Origin: Sitta carolinensis
Taxonomy: Eukaryota; Chordata; Aves; Passeriformes; Sittidae
Direction of reading: 5' to 3'
DNA: 64,000 nucleotides
NCBI GenBank assembly: GCA_032173965.1
Contig: JAVUNC010000019.1
Span: forward strand, 4,712,501 to 4,776,500
The notes beneath the pieces are model-generated. The model was given only the letters and a program-made list of their open reading frames with translations, did not search any database and was not told where the DNA came from. Of this stretch, positions 14,601 to 25,479 are shown piece after piece; within the stretch, counting starts at the first letter, position 1; every line of letters starts with the position of its first letter. A program made the position numbers and the translations under genes.

Positions 14601-15358
14601 TATTACCAATCTTTTTCAGAAACATCATCATTCACACATCCTGCACCTACTGACTAAGTAGAAGGCAAAACCATCCGTCACTGGAATTAGTCTCCCACAC
14701 AGCTGTCACTTGTAAGAAACAGGGACCCAGTGCTTCCCAATCTCCAGTCATTCCCATCTCTTGATACCTGACATGAAACACATTGTTGGATGACACCCTC
14801 CAACTCTTTGCCCCAGAATTTTGCCCATACAAGCCTAATAATCCAAAATCCTTGGCCTGCTTCTATGATTACAGAAGAGTCTCTCTTACCATGCTGCTGG
14901 TTTTTCATACTCACAGTTGTATTTTATAGCAATATTTTGTATGAAGTTATTTTATATAAAAGGTTGAGCTCTGGGGAAAGTTTAAGCTATACCCCTCCAG
15001 GAATTACTGAATTTGTTGACTGTGAGGAGAAAAAAACCCACCAAATTTTCAAACTTTTTAAAAACATTTTAAACAAGTACAACTAATTAGAGTCTGATCA
15101 AAGCCAAGTGAAGCCCTCTGGAGCAGATGCATTCCCTATATTTGTGGAAATCAGGCCATTTAGAGAGTTATTTAAATAAGGAGTATTGGAACTAAGCCAA
15201 AGCCCTTTGAAATCAATGGGATTTTTTAATGACTTCAATGCAATTTGTATAATAGCTTTAGAAAATAACCTATTTTATTTAATTCATTGTTGCTGCTGAC
15301 TGTCACAATATAGATTGAGATATTTTTCTGTCGCAAATTCTACACAGGGTGAATAAAT
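11611..15358. other. Unique non-coding sequence
   Basis: AT-rich, especially 13.9-15.3 kb. Frames stay below about 100 codons and none is recognisable. No repeat terminus was identified until the CR1 end at about 15.36 kb. Confidence 0.6.
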
Positions 15359-16195
15359 TCACACAGAATTGCTAAAGTGGAAAGAGACCTCTTGAAATCA
15401 TCCAATCCAAGCCCCCAGCTCAAGCAGGGCCAGCTACAGCAGGTTGCCTGTGTCCAGTTGGGTTTGGGATATCTTGAAGGATGGAGTCTCCAAAACCCTT
15501 CTGGGCAACCTGTCCCAGTGTTTAAGTGCCCTCACAGTTAAAAAAAGAAACCAAACAAACCAATCATTACTGTTTTCCCCTTGTCCACCAAGGTAGTGAT
15601 AATCTTGCAGAAGGCAAAATGGTTGCTCAAGGGTGATTTCATCTTTATGAATCAATCCATGCTGACAACTCTGAATGACCTTCTGTCCCTCATGTGTTAG
15701 GAAATACGTTCCAGGAAGTTTTTCTCCTTCACTTTCCCAGGCATCAAGGTGAGGATGATTAGGCTGCAGTTTCTCAGAGGTCTTTCCTAAAAGTTCTCTA
15801 CAGGATCTTCAGGAGCCTGTCCCAGTCATGATGACCATTTGACATAGTCAAAGATAATCAATGGCTTGCAATGAAATCAGCCAGGTCCCTCAGCTCTCAG
15901 GTGCATGTCCAGTGTGGTTAGGTGCTCCCTAGACTGAGCCTCCTTCACTGAGGGTAAGTCCTCCTTGTTCCAGACTTTTCCTCTAGCCTCTGAGGACTGG
16001 GATTCCCAAAGGCTAATTTTACTGGTCAAGTCAAAAGTGAAAACATCTGCTACCCTTTGCTCATTTTCCTTCTTTACAGAATGGTCCTTTCCTGAGCTTG
16101 GAGGAGGTGATCCTTGAATATGACCCAGTTCTCCTGGACCCTTTGTCTCTCCAGGGCCTGTCCTATGGGATTCTTCCAAGCAGCCCTCTTAGGCT
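15359..16195 (-). mobile_element. CR1 LINE, 3' portion of an interrupted, internally deleted copy
   Basis: A non-LTR retrotransposon relic, read on the minus strand. At its low-coordinate end is the CR1 3' untranslated end (CACAGAATTGCTAAAGTGG, then AAGAGACCTCTTGAAATCAT and CAACCTGTCCCAGTG). From about 15572 upward the minus strand encodes ORF2 remnants: part of the reverse transcriptase around HGFIHKDEITLEQPFCLL, and at 16074-16195 the linker between endonuclease and RT, NWVIFKDHLLQAQERTIL, typical of CR1. The catalytic part of RT and the ORF2 C-terminus are missing between about 15545 and 15575, where UTR joins RT sequence directly. The frame is broken several times, so it is dead. It continues at 17544 beyond an inserted LTR. 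Confidence 0.88.
16191..16195. repeat. Left target-site duplication AGGCT
   Basis: Five bases directly before the LTR terminus TGTCATAG. They are repeated exactly at 17544-17548 after the other terminus. Removing the LTR and one AGGCT restores a continuous CR1 sequence running CAGCCCTCTT, AGGCT, GAAGTCTGCT. Confidence 0.85.
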
Positions 16196-16324
16196 TGTCA
16201 TAGGTTTGACGTTGGCACAAGGCTAGTGCCCCTATGAGGATATACTGTTCCTGGTATTTGTTGTGAGATGTGACCAAAAACAGAGCAAAATAGTTTCTAA
16301 TTTAGAAAGCAAAAGAAAAAGAAC

Positions 16325-16330
16325 TTTATT
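16325..16330 (-). promoter_or_regulatory. Likely LTR polyadenylation signal AATAAA
   Basis: TTTATT on the plus strand, AATAAA on the minus strand, followed on that strand by a T-rich stretch and then the LTR end about 130 bp downstream. Its position supports the minus-strand orientation given to the LTR. Confidence 0.6.
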
Positions 16331-16393
16331 ACTTGTAATAGGCAAAGAAGACACATACAGAAGAACATGAAAACTTTAAAAAACACTCTTCCT

Positions 16394-16405
16394 CCCCCCC
16401 CCCCC
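16394..16405. repeat. Poly(C) tract, 12 bp, inside the LTR
   Basis: Run of 12 C after CTCTTCCT, inside the LTR; G-run on the LTR sense strand. Confidence 0.9.
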
Positions 16406-17162
16406 AGTTCTCAACACAACAAAACAAACTGAAAATTCCCCATCACGTTATCACCTTTTAGATAATTAATCTTTAGTCTATTACCACCCTTTCGATAATC
16501 AGTACTCAGCTCTTAGGAGAGATAGGAGTCTTCCTTGCACTACATCATGGCCTCTTCCTCCATGTCCAGTGCTCTCACCACTGTGCATGGACCAGAGCTG
16601 CTTCTAGGGTTTCTTTTTTAAAGATGCTTTGGTTAGTTCCAGGAAACGACAGCTTCTCAAATTTTGGGACACCAGTCCCCCCAATATTACCCCTGGGGCC
16701 GAGGGGCCTTGAGAACAGAGCTCTTCCTCTCATCTCTGTTCACACTACTGTCCACTCTTGGCTCCAAGCCAATGCCTCTCCCCAGATGCAGTCTCTGTGT
16801 TATAGAAAAGAAATGAGTCCATTCAGGCTATACAAAAAAAGTCCAGCCAAAGGCCACTCTATCATCTCCTCCCACCTAGGATTCTTTTCAGCATTCTCTG
16901 ACAATCTTCCACTTGCACAAACTTTCATCATCTCTGCTTAGTTCTCTCTATCTTCTTCTTCAAATTCAGGAGGATTAGCATTTATAAAGTTTCCATCATT
17001 TACGAAAAGGGTTAAAATCTTGGGCTTTGTTTCCCCAGAACTCTCACGGTATCTTTGCTGTTGGGCACTCTTCTCCCCACCCCCCCATACTCCTTCGGCC
17101 GTGCTGCCCAGCTGTGATATCAAATTTCAAGGTGACACAGATCACAGACACGGTTTCTCAGT

Positions 17163-17198
17163 CTCTCTCTCTCTGGGGGGGGGGGGGGGGGGGTGGGG
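17163..17198. repeat. (CT)n then 19-bp poly(G) inside the LTR
   Basis: A short CT repeat runs directly into 19 consecutive G (17175-17193), then T and four more G. It is the longest homopolymer G run in the window and lies within the LTR. Runs like this are prone to slippage and sequencing error, so its exact length is uncertain. Confidence 0.85.
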
Positions 17199-17543
17199 AA
17201 AGAAGGCTGTCTGATGCCTCTCAAGGTTCTTGTACTCTCTCCTACCCTTCCATCCTGCAGGATTTTCCTCTCCCCTCTGTGCCCAGGTTCCAGCCTACCT
17301 CACCCAGGCCGCATGGCTTCCCCTCCCCGCCCAGCCAGCCGCTGGGCAAAGGGGAGATCCCTCCGTCCTCAGGGACCAGAACCAAGAGAGAGCTTTCCGG
17401 GGAGCCCTCTGCTTTAACCCCTTGTGTTCTCAGAGGCGGATCCTTGTCCTCAGTGGCCACACCAGGTGCCAGTCTTTAAACCTGAGCACTCATTGGTTTG
17501 ACCACTGAATTTCAAAAAACTCATTTTTTTTTAAACTACGACA

Positions 17544-17548
17544 AGGCT
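17544..17548. repeat. Right target-site duplication AGGCT
   Basis: Exact copy of 16191-16195, immediately after the LTR end ...ACGACA and immediately before the resumed CR1 sequence GAAGTCTGCTATCCAG. Confidence 0.85.
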
Positions 17549-17970
17549 GAAGTCTGCTATCCAGAAATTCAGGGCTACTTGTTGCCCTGCTCCCTCCTCT
17601 CAGAGTCCTGAACTCCACCATCTCACAGCTCTGCAGCCAAGGTTGACTTTGACTTATGCCCCAGTCTAGTTCTTCCTCATCTGTATCACGTCCAGGAAAT
17701 CACCTTTCCACCTTTCCCTGTTGGCTCCTTGACTTGTACCAGAAACATCACCAGGATACTCCAGAAGCTTCCTAGATTGCTTGTGCCCTGCTGTATTACT
17801 CCACCAGCTATCGTGTGGGTCCCCCTTGAGGATGAGGGCCTGTGAACAAGAGGCTCCTTTCAGTTGTCTGAAGGCTTCATCTATTACTTCTTCCTAATCA
17901 GGAGGTCCATAGCAGATACCCATTACAATATCAGACTGCCAGCTCCTGGCCCATTCCGAGGCAAAATTGT
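17544..17970 (-). mobile_element. CR1 LINE, 5' portion (endonuclease region) of the interrupted copy
   Basis: Read on the minus strand, this is the apurinic-endonuclease part of CR1 ORF2. It runs from AATGGGTATCTGCTATGGAC through CACAGGCCCTCATCCTCAAG and GGAGTTCAGGACTCTGAGAG to AGCAGACTTC. It joins the linker sequence ending at 16195 once the LTR is removed, so both pieces are one insertion. Many indels and stops make it non-functional. The upper boundary is approximate: recognisable CR1 fades near 17.97 kb, and the copy is 5' truncated there, as is usual for CR1. Confidence 0.82.
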
Positions 17971-18558
17971 CCAAAATCAATTTACAAGTTTCTATAAGTA
18001 AGAAAGGACGATATTTTTGTAGTCATTTCAACTTTAAAAAAACCCAAAAACAACATCCCAAAAAAACACAAACCTGCAATTCCACAACTGAGTGCACTCT
18101 TTGCCATTACAAAGGTACACTGGAGAAGTTCATTTGCCAGGTCAACCTCCAGTTTAGGAATGTCATGCCTGGCAACACAAATGTGTGATTACACACCCAA
18201 AGACTGCTTAACTCAAAGTTAAGGTTTCTATCTGGCCTTTGATGAAAATGAACTGAACAGTGATGCTGCAGGCCTGAACTAGATCCCAGCAAAACATTTC
18301 ACTTTTGAAGTGGGAGGAGTTTTGGAGAGGTACAGACAAACTGAAAAGGAGTGAAGATCTGGCTCTCAATCAACAGGGCACCTGGCCAGGTGCAACAGCA
18401 GGCTGCTGTTGAGGTACTCCCAAGCTAAGGGAGTTGATGCCTCAAAGGACAGGGAGTAAATCTGTGCTCACCTACCTGGAAAGGTCAGGGCCATCCACCC
18501 CCAGGAGGAGGCAGGAAATCCAGAGACATCAGGATATAAAAATGAGGCAGCATTTTGC
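17971..18558. other. Unique or unrecognised sequence between CR1 copies
   Basis: Contains a short A-rich part (18036-18068). I recognise no gene. It may include decayed CR1 5' sequence continuing from the copy on its left, but I could not align it by eye. Confidence 0.5.
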
Positions 18559-18652
18559 AGAATAGAATCATGGAATCATTTAGGCTAGGAAAAGACCTCT
18601 GAGACCACCAAGTCCAACCATAAACTTAACTCTGCCAAGTTCACCAGAAAAG
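18559..18652 (-). mobile_element. CR1 LINE 3'-end fragment
   Basis: Starts at its 3' end with AGAATAGAATCATGGAATCA and continues TTTAGGCTAGGAAAAGACCT and ACCAAGTCCAACCATAAAC, the terminal segment of a CR1 subfamily on the minus strand. Only about 90 bp remain. The same segment type recurs at 58151. It is a short 5'-truncated insertion or a decayed remnant. Confidence 0.8.
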
Positions 18653-20007
18653 CCTAAAAATATGTTTGCCACAAGGGAAAATTGCTATTTTCTTCTAATC
18701 TTGACACAGTGAGATCTCACTCAGGTCTTGTTTCTCTGCTTCTCAGCCTCTCCTTTACTTCACAAGGCTATTTTCTGTTGCTCTAATAATAGATCACGCT
18801 GTAATTCTCATGACTAACACATAATTCTTGATGCAATCCAGGTCCTACCTCTCCTTGTCTGGAGTTCAATCTTGACTGTCTAGCAATTGCTGAAAATGAA
18901 ACTCAGGCAAAAACTAAGCTGTGCTTGACTGAGCATAGAATTTATTGTTCAACTCCCTGTTACTGTTATATATGGCTCAATTATCATCTCCTGCCTTTTT
19001 CAGGAATCTGGATATGCACAATGATAGATATTACTGAGACCTCACAAGAAACAGGATCATCCTGTGCCTGAATCTAATGCTCTTCCTTTAGTTTCTTCTT
19101 TCACTCCTGTATGAGAGTCCACTATTTTTTACAAATCTGAATTCCTTCAAGTCCCAGTTGGCTGATTTCCCTAAACACTGTTGCCTTGGTTAAACACCCA
19201 CCATGGTACCACTTTACAGATAATTTGAATATAAAGGTTTCTTTGGCATATTATCTGAGACCTCAGTCTGCCCATTTGACGAGCATTTTTAAAGACTTTA
19301 ATGTTGTTTTACAGCATCATTATTAGGACATTTGAGAGGTAAGAGCTCCACTGCTTTCTGCAGTCAGGAGGAAGTGTGATTTGTGCAGTTCAGCAATTAC
19401 ACGATGACCTTTCAGCAGGTGGAAAAGAAAGGGCAAGTAGAAGGCTGCATCACAGCTGCATGCTTTTTATAAGGTCATATACATTATATAAAATCTGTCT
19501 ACCCATTTACAGATAATGTATAGTATGAAATATCAATACACACATAAAAATTGCATTGATTCCCCCCTCGCCAGCCCTCTTGTTTATGTAAAGATTTCAC
19601 AGGGACATCTGTATTTTTGGAAAGTGCTTCAAGGCATTTCTGGCAAATATGCTGCAAATATGGAAATTGATTGATTGATTGACCTCGTTGTGAGACTGGT
19701 GTTAATAAAACTCACTGGCGAGTTATCAAGAGGCATAAAACAATGCCATCTCTGTCCTTTCCCCAGGAGGCAGAAGCACTTTCCCTGACTCTTTGTGGTG
19801 GATAGTTTGCAAGTCTCAAGGTCACGGTGGGTAAACCTCCATCACCCATTGCTGTCTGTCCTTGACTGTCTCACTGTCTGCTGTCTAACCAGCAGTGATG
19901 AAAGCTGGGGAGAAGACTGTGGAGGCTCACCAGCAAAAGCATGTCTGGTGTGTCCTGAGACTACACAAAAACCAGGTATGATCCCAGTGCTTTGGAAGTG
20001 GCCCTTC
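18653..20007. other. Unique non-coding sequence
   Basis: No gene recognised. A (TTGA)4 tetranucleotide run lies near 19667-19682. The part just before 20008 may contain decayed CR1 endonuclease sequence belonging to the next element, but I could not support a boundary. Confidence 0.5.
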
Positions 20008-21160
20008 CTGCCAAGCAGTTTTGGCTGCAGAGTCCACAAAGTGGTGGAGTTCAAGATCATTAGGGCAGCAAGAATGGTGCACAGCAAGCAGGACCCCAGA
20101 CTTCAGGAGAGCAGATTTTGGCCTCACCAGGGACCCTCTTGATATAGAACCTTGGGGTAAACCCCATGATGGAAGAGGGGTTGGATGGAAAGTAAGTTGA
20201 TATTCAAGGATCACTTCCTCCAAGATCAGGAGAAGCCCAAAAGAGATGAAGTCAGAGAAAACCAGTAGGAGGGTAGATGAAACAAGGAGCTCCTGGACAA
20301 ATTCAAACGAAAAAAGGAAGCCTTCAGAGGGTGGAAACGAGGATGGGCAGCTTGGGAGGAATACAGAGAAATTGTCCGAGCAATTAGGTTAGGAAAGCTA
20401 AAGGCCTGATAGAATCAAATCTGACCAGGGATGTAAAAGGCAACAAGAAAAACTTCTCCAGGTACATATATGATAAAAGGAAGCCTAGGGAAAATGAAGG
20501 CCATCTCCAGAAGAAAACAGGAGACCTGCTTATCCAGAACATGGAGAGGGCTGAGGTAACAACTCTTTTGCGTCAGCCTTCACCAGCAAGTGCTCCAGCC
20601 AAACCAGCCAAGTCACAGAAAGCAAATATGGGGAATGCAAGAACAAAGAGCCACCCACTGGAGGAGATCAGATTCAAGAGCATCTAAGGGACCTTGGATG
20701 GAGGAACAGAAGTCCATGGAGTGCAGATCTATTGGAATGAGTCCAGAAGGGAGATAAAGAGGCTCAGAGGTTGGAGCACCTCTCCTGTGCAGACAGGCTG
20801 AGAGCTGGGGGCACTCAGCCTGGAGCAGAGAAGGGCTCAGGGAGACCCTAAAGCACCTTCCAGGACCTAAAGGAGAAACCTGCAGAGGGACTTAGAAGGG
20901 CAGGTAGTGATAGGACAAGGGGGAATGGCTTTGAATGGAAAGAGAGCAGGTTCAGGGCAGGTCCTAGGAGGAAACGCTTGACTGTGAAGGTGTCAAGTTG
21001 TTCAGAGAAGCTGTGGATGCTCCATACCTGGAAGTGTTCAAGGCCAGCTTGGATGGGGCTCCAAGCAACCCCATCTAGTGGAAGATATCCCTGCCAATGG
21101 CAGGGGGTTGGGACGAGATGATCTTTAAGGTCCTTTCCATCTCAAACCATTCTATGATCA
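20008..21160 (+). mobile_element. CR1 LINE with internal deletion of the RT domain
   Basis: A plus-strand copy. It enters in the endonuclease region (TTTTGGCTGCAGAGTCC, GTGGTGGAGTTCAAGATC, CTTCAGGAGAGCAGATTTTG). It passes through the endonuclease-RT linker (ATATTCAAGGATCACTTCCT; GGAGCTCCTGGACAAATTC; TGGGAGGAATACAGAGAAAT) up to the start of RT (AGAAGTCCATGG). At about 20727-20732 it jumps to the end of the element (TGGAATGAGTCCAGAAGG), then continues through the C-terminal/3' UTR sequence to the terminus CCATTCTATGATCA. The whole catalytic RT core is absent and the remaining frame is full of stops, so it cannot move by itself. The 5' limit is approximate. Confidence 0.88.
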
Positions 21161-24100
21161 TAAATCATTGCTGTCCACTCTTTAATTTCTCTGTCTGTGT
21201 GCTCAAGAGCCTCATTTGACTTTCTGCCACATTATCAGATCGAAGCTTGTGTTCACTTACTCCTTAAATCCTTTTAAAGGTTGCTACTTTCCACAATATT
21301 ATTAGTCACTCTGTAAGGATTGTCTGCATTTCTCTGTTTTCATTACTTTGCAAATGGCTGCAAAAATATCCTTTGTTTCACTGGGGCACACTAAAAAGGT
21401 AATTCACACTACTCAGTGTAGCTGAAAAATCCTTAGCATAATTCATCAGTACTAGTCAGGAAAAGAATGTCGAACTGGAATATGGAGTTTCCATAACTGA
21501 AGTGTTTTGGGAAAGCAGCTTAATTCCAACAAAGCTGTAATAGAAACCAGGCACAATATTGTGGAAATGGGAACCACAGGTCTTAGAGGGTCTTCAACCC
21601 TGCTTTTCTGCATGAGAAATGTCAAAAGTTACAAATTTAATTTCAATTCAGAGTGTTCCAGCTGTAAGAATCTACAACAAATTTTGAAGTCCTGATCCTC
21701 TGTGAAAAAGGATCACTTTTCTCCAGAGCTCCATCACTCACCCCTCTACCAATCTTTGTGCCATCTGGAGCTTCTCCCAAGCAAACTGGAAAAGCCATTG
21801 TTTATATGGAAACTAACATAAGGAATATCTCCAACATCTTTTTAATCTGTTTTGAATGTAGTTTAGCAGCTGGTGACAAGGAGCTGAGCCAGCTCAAGAA
21901 GCTCAGCCAACTCTGTGGACCATCAGCAAGTGATGATGCTTGCTTCCAGAGTGAGAAATCCTCCACTATTTGTTTCTGTTTACACTTCTGGTTGTGCTTG
22001 CTCATTAAGACTCCTGAAAATGGTGTTAGTCTTGTATTGTATTGCAGTGTGGCTGGTGTGATAATGCTTAGAGTTATAAATTAGTCTACTGTTCAGTGAT
22101 GCTTAGTGTCAACCCTACCAGTATCTCAAGATTCAAGGAAGAAAACAGCAGCTAACTTTTTTATTTTCAAATAAAATCCTTGCCAGAGTTATTCTGAATT
22201 CTCCTAGCTTGAAGAAAGATGTTAATCAGGCATGTGCTTTGACACACATAACTGTATCACCTAGGGGGTGGCATAAGGATCAGACCAGGCCATGAATCAG
22301 TAATTCCTCATCATTGCTTCCAGCAAAAGGGTATTCTGTGGGGCAGAAAAACTGATTTTGTAAGGTGTTGTGGAACTCTTTTTCCTCTTCCTTTCTCTAT
22401 TCTCTATTAGCATATTTTCTCCCTTTTACCACTTGATCAACTGGAGCAGAAAACAATCAGCTATTGAGCAAATGCTTCTTCAAGATACAAGTGGTTTGTT
22501 CACATAAAACTTTTTGCTGGATGCAAAACTGCAGCCCTCTGCTCCCCTAAGTACCTCAAGCAGTATTTTAAGCAGTGCTGCTCCCAGAGCTGCCCCCTGG
22601 GATGGTTTGTGGAGCTCCTTTGCAGAGGAGGGAAGAACCCCACAAACATGTGCAGAAGGTGGGAATATAGCAGAAGGGAGAGAAATATTTGTAAGCAGTT
22701 TCATTCATCACCCAGGAGATACAAAACAGGAGCAATGAAACAGGAGCTATGCCAATTCCCTCTTCACAAGTGTTTTCAAATAACACTTGTCTCATTCCTT
22801 GTCACCTCCCAGACCAGAAAGTAAGAGCATTAGCTCATCACTCCTTCACATCAGCTGAATCCATGCTCTGCTATAACACTGCCACCTCTCATATATTCCA
22901 AGACTGTGGGGTTTTTTCAATGCTTAAACTTTAATCTCTTCCATTTCCCTTGAAAGACCAGCAGGAGGACTTGTCAGCAACTCACTGTGCAAGAAAGAAG
23001 TGAATTGGTAACACCAGGAGCGTTTGCTGTGCAGCTACACGTCACATAAGATGTGAGGTTTGAATGCAAAAATGTGGCTCTGGCTTCTACACCAGAGAGC
23101 TTCAAATCAACCACTCCATACATGACTGTGCAAAATGATGTCTGTAATGCCCAGGTGCCCAAGGCTTGTTTCACAGAGCCAAGGGTATTAGGTCCTAAAG
23201 GGATTAAAAGGCTCAACAGCTCCAACCCAGCAGTTGTGACCCTTGGGATGGTACAAGGGCTGGGAATGTGAGCAGCAGCTAAAATCTTATTCTCCCAAGC
23301 AGCCTCTCCTATCACTGCTGTCAGAAACCAAATGCTGGGCTAGATGGCCAGCACAGATATTTCTGCAGGATAAAACAAGAAAATACCTTAGTCTTAAATT
23401 GTCAGAAGAACCCAAATCTACACCCACTCCCTTTCAGAACCTGCAGCCCAGATCTGCAGTGTTGTGCCTAAAGTGGTATTTGCTTAACTTGAGAAGAGAG
23501 GAAATCCCTAAATGTATTTCTAGCGTTACTGCTCAGAAATTCACAAAGGAGAAATAAAGGACCCTGAAGAGTTATGACACATGCCACATGCCTCCCAAGT
23601 TCTATTGATTTAAGCCACAAGAACCCTGCTTCACTTTGACCTCTGAGCTGCATTTGCATTTATTGAGCAATACCTGACCAAGCAGTGCCACCTATGAGGT
23701 GTCAGGTACTCAACCCCTCAGTGAAATCATCGCAGCAAATAGGAAAAACAGAAAAGTCACTCGACCAGTATGGCAGCTGGGTGGTGAGAAAAAAACCTGT
23801 GTGTGACTTAGAGAACAAGGTTTGGGTTAAGGTGGGGGAGAGAAGAAAGGAAGAGAGACCTACAACACTTAAGGCTGGAGAAGAGGAGCTGCAAATTCTT
23901 GCAAGTGAGCTACAGTAGTAGTCATGGCACAAACATGGGGAAAGCATTAGCTTAAGAATATTTGTGGATATTTACTCTCCACTGATGTTTTAAAGACTGG
24001 ATTTGCAAAAGTGTCCCTTCCCTTCCACTGCTGAAATCCAGAGAGGGCTTCTGCTGTTGACGTCAGCAGAAACCACATTAGGCCAAAGCACATTATTTTC

Positions 24101-25479
24101 AAAAATCTCTCTGAAATAAACTCAACACAATCAAATAGTATAATTCCTACAGGCCTACTTATATTTACTAGAGAGTCAAACTAAATTTGCTATATGATCC
24201 ATGAAATCATAAAAAGCAAAAAGCTATATAAAGAGAATAAGCCTGAGCTCTCAAGTACAGAACACAATTTTACACCATTATTTTTAAATATGATGGCACT
24301 GCCATAAATTTGTGATCTTCTGTCCTCAAGAGCAGTCACACTTGCATAAGGCTGGCATGGGACCAACAGTTAAGGAAGCATGAGGGCTGCCCTGTCATAT
24401 GGTTCCAGAATCCCCAATATCTGCTGGGGATCAATTCTTTCCCCTTTTCTCCCTGTGATATGAACTGAAAGGATGGAGGCTTTTTAATTTGTTCATGTTT
24501 TTGGAGGAGAGAGATGCCTGAGAAGACCTTATGAGAGGAACTTCAGAGGCACATCTACTCCCAAGAAACACCTCCCAGTGAAAACCTGCTACCCAGTAAG
24601 GAACTGCCCAGGAGAGGAGGGCAGTGTTTGACTCACTGTAGGATGGGTGCTTTCACAGATATTCTCACAAACCCAAAAAATGTGTAAGATTACAGACCCT
24701 GAATTCACAGTATTTTTCATTGCCTTTATTTTTTTTTTATTTTTTTTTAATACAGACTATAAACAGATTTATACTACTTTTAGAAAAGGCAATGCTGCTG
24801 GGAAAGTGACAGTGACATATAGCAGATGAGCTCTGGAGGAGGGCTGTGGGTTTCCCTCACCACCATGCCCTGCCAGCCATGCCCCAGGCAAAATAAGTGA
24901 TGAGCTATCCTGGCAACTCTGCTGGGAGCATGGCCATGCTGGCCACAGGGCACTGGGCTGGCTACAGCAGGGTGAAGAAAATGCTGTGCCAAAAGGAACT
25001 CAAGGTCTTGACAGCCAAATCACCACCAGTCCCAGCAGTGCTGCCTGCACAGAGATCCCAGACATTTCACAAGGACACCAACTGTTCTCCTAGGCTTACA
25101 GTGGCTCCATGAGCCCTCTCCTGCCTGGCTGGGCAGGGTTGGCATCACATCCTGGCTGAGTGACCCAAAGCCTCCCTTTGAAGCTGCCTGCTGCAGCTAC
25201 AACCCCATCAATGTGGAATTTTTTGAGCACCTTCATCAGCCTCTGAACACCTACTTTATTTTCCCTTTGAGATGAAAGAGCAGGCTTGAAGAGCAAGTCT
25301 GTGAGATGAGGAGAATGGGTAACACATCAGTGACTTCAGCAGTCTTCGAGTTCAAGACTTCCTGCTTGATGCAAAGCCCCAGCAAATGAGTGAAAACATA
25401 AGTTACACTCAGAGAGTGTGGGTACAAAACCCTGTCAACATCTGTGCCCTTCTTTTTACATCCCTTTTATTGAAGTATT
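21161..25479. other. Unique non-coding sequence
   Basis: No gene recognised. Open frames reach 113 codons (minus 22974-23315) without any familiar domain. Short T-rich runs lie near 24727-24750. No transposon terminus was found. Confidence 0.6.

Larger units (their letters stand above)
16196..17543 (-). mobile_element. Probable solo LTR of an avian endogenous retrovirus, inserted in CR1
   Basis: A 1348-bp element with 5'-TG...CA-3' ends: TGTCATAGGTTTGACGTTGG on the left and TTTAAACTACGACA on the right. The ends form an imperfect inverted repeat and are flanked by the perfect 5-bp duplication AGGCT. The transcriptional sense is inferred as minus, because AATAAA is read on that strand (16325-16330 complement) about 130 bp before the CA end, as expected for R/U5. 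From memory, the terminus beginning TGTCATGGTTTGAC matches an LTR common in passerines; I cannot confirm the family name. No gag, pol or env is present and no second LTR was seen, so a solo LTR left by recombination is the best reading. 1348 bp is long for an LTR. A 61-codon minus frame (16938-17123) has no recognised function. A non-autonomous TIR element is the alternative. Confidence 0.75.

Noticed and set aside
16938..17123. 61-codon minus-strand frame inside the LTR as a retroviral gene remnant
   Set aside because: It lies within a single LTR-like element between its TG and CA ends and has no recognisable retroviral domain.
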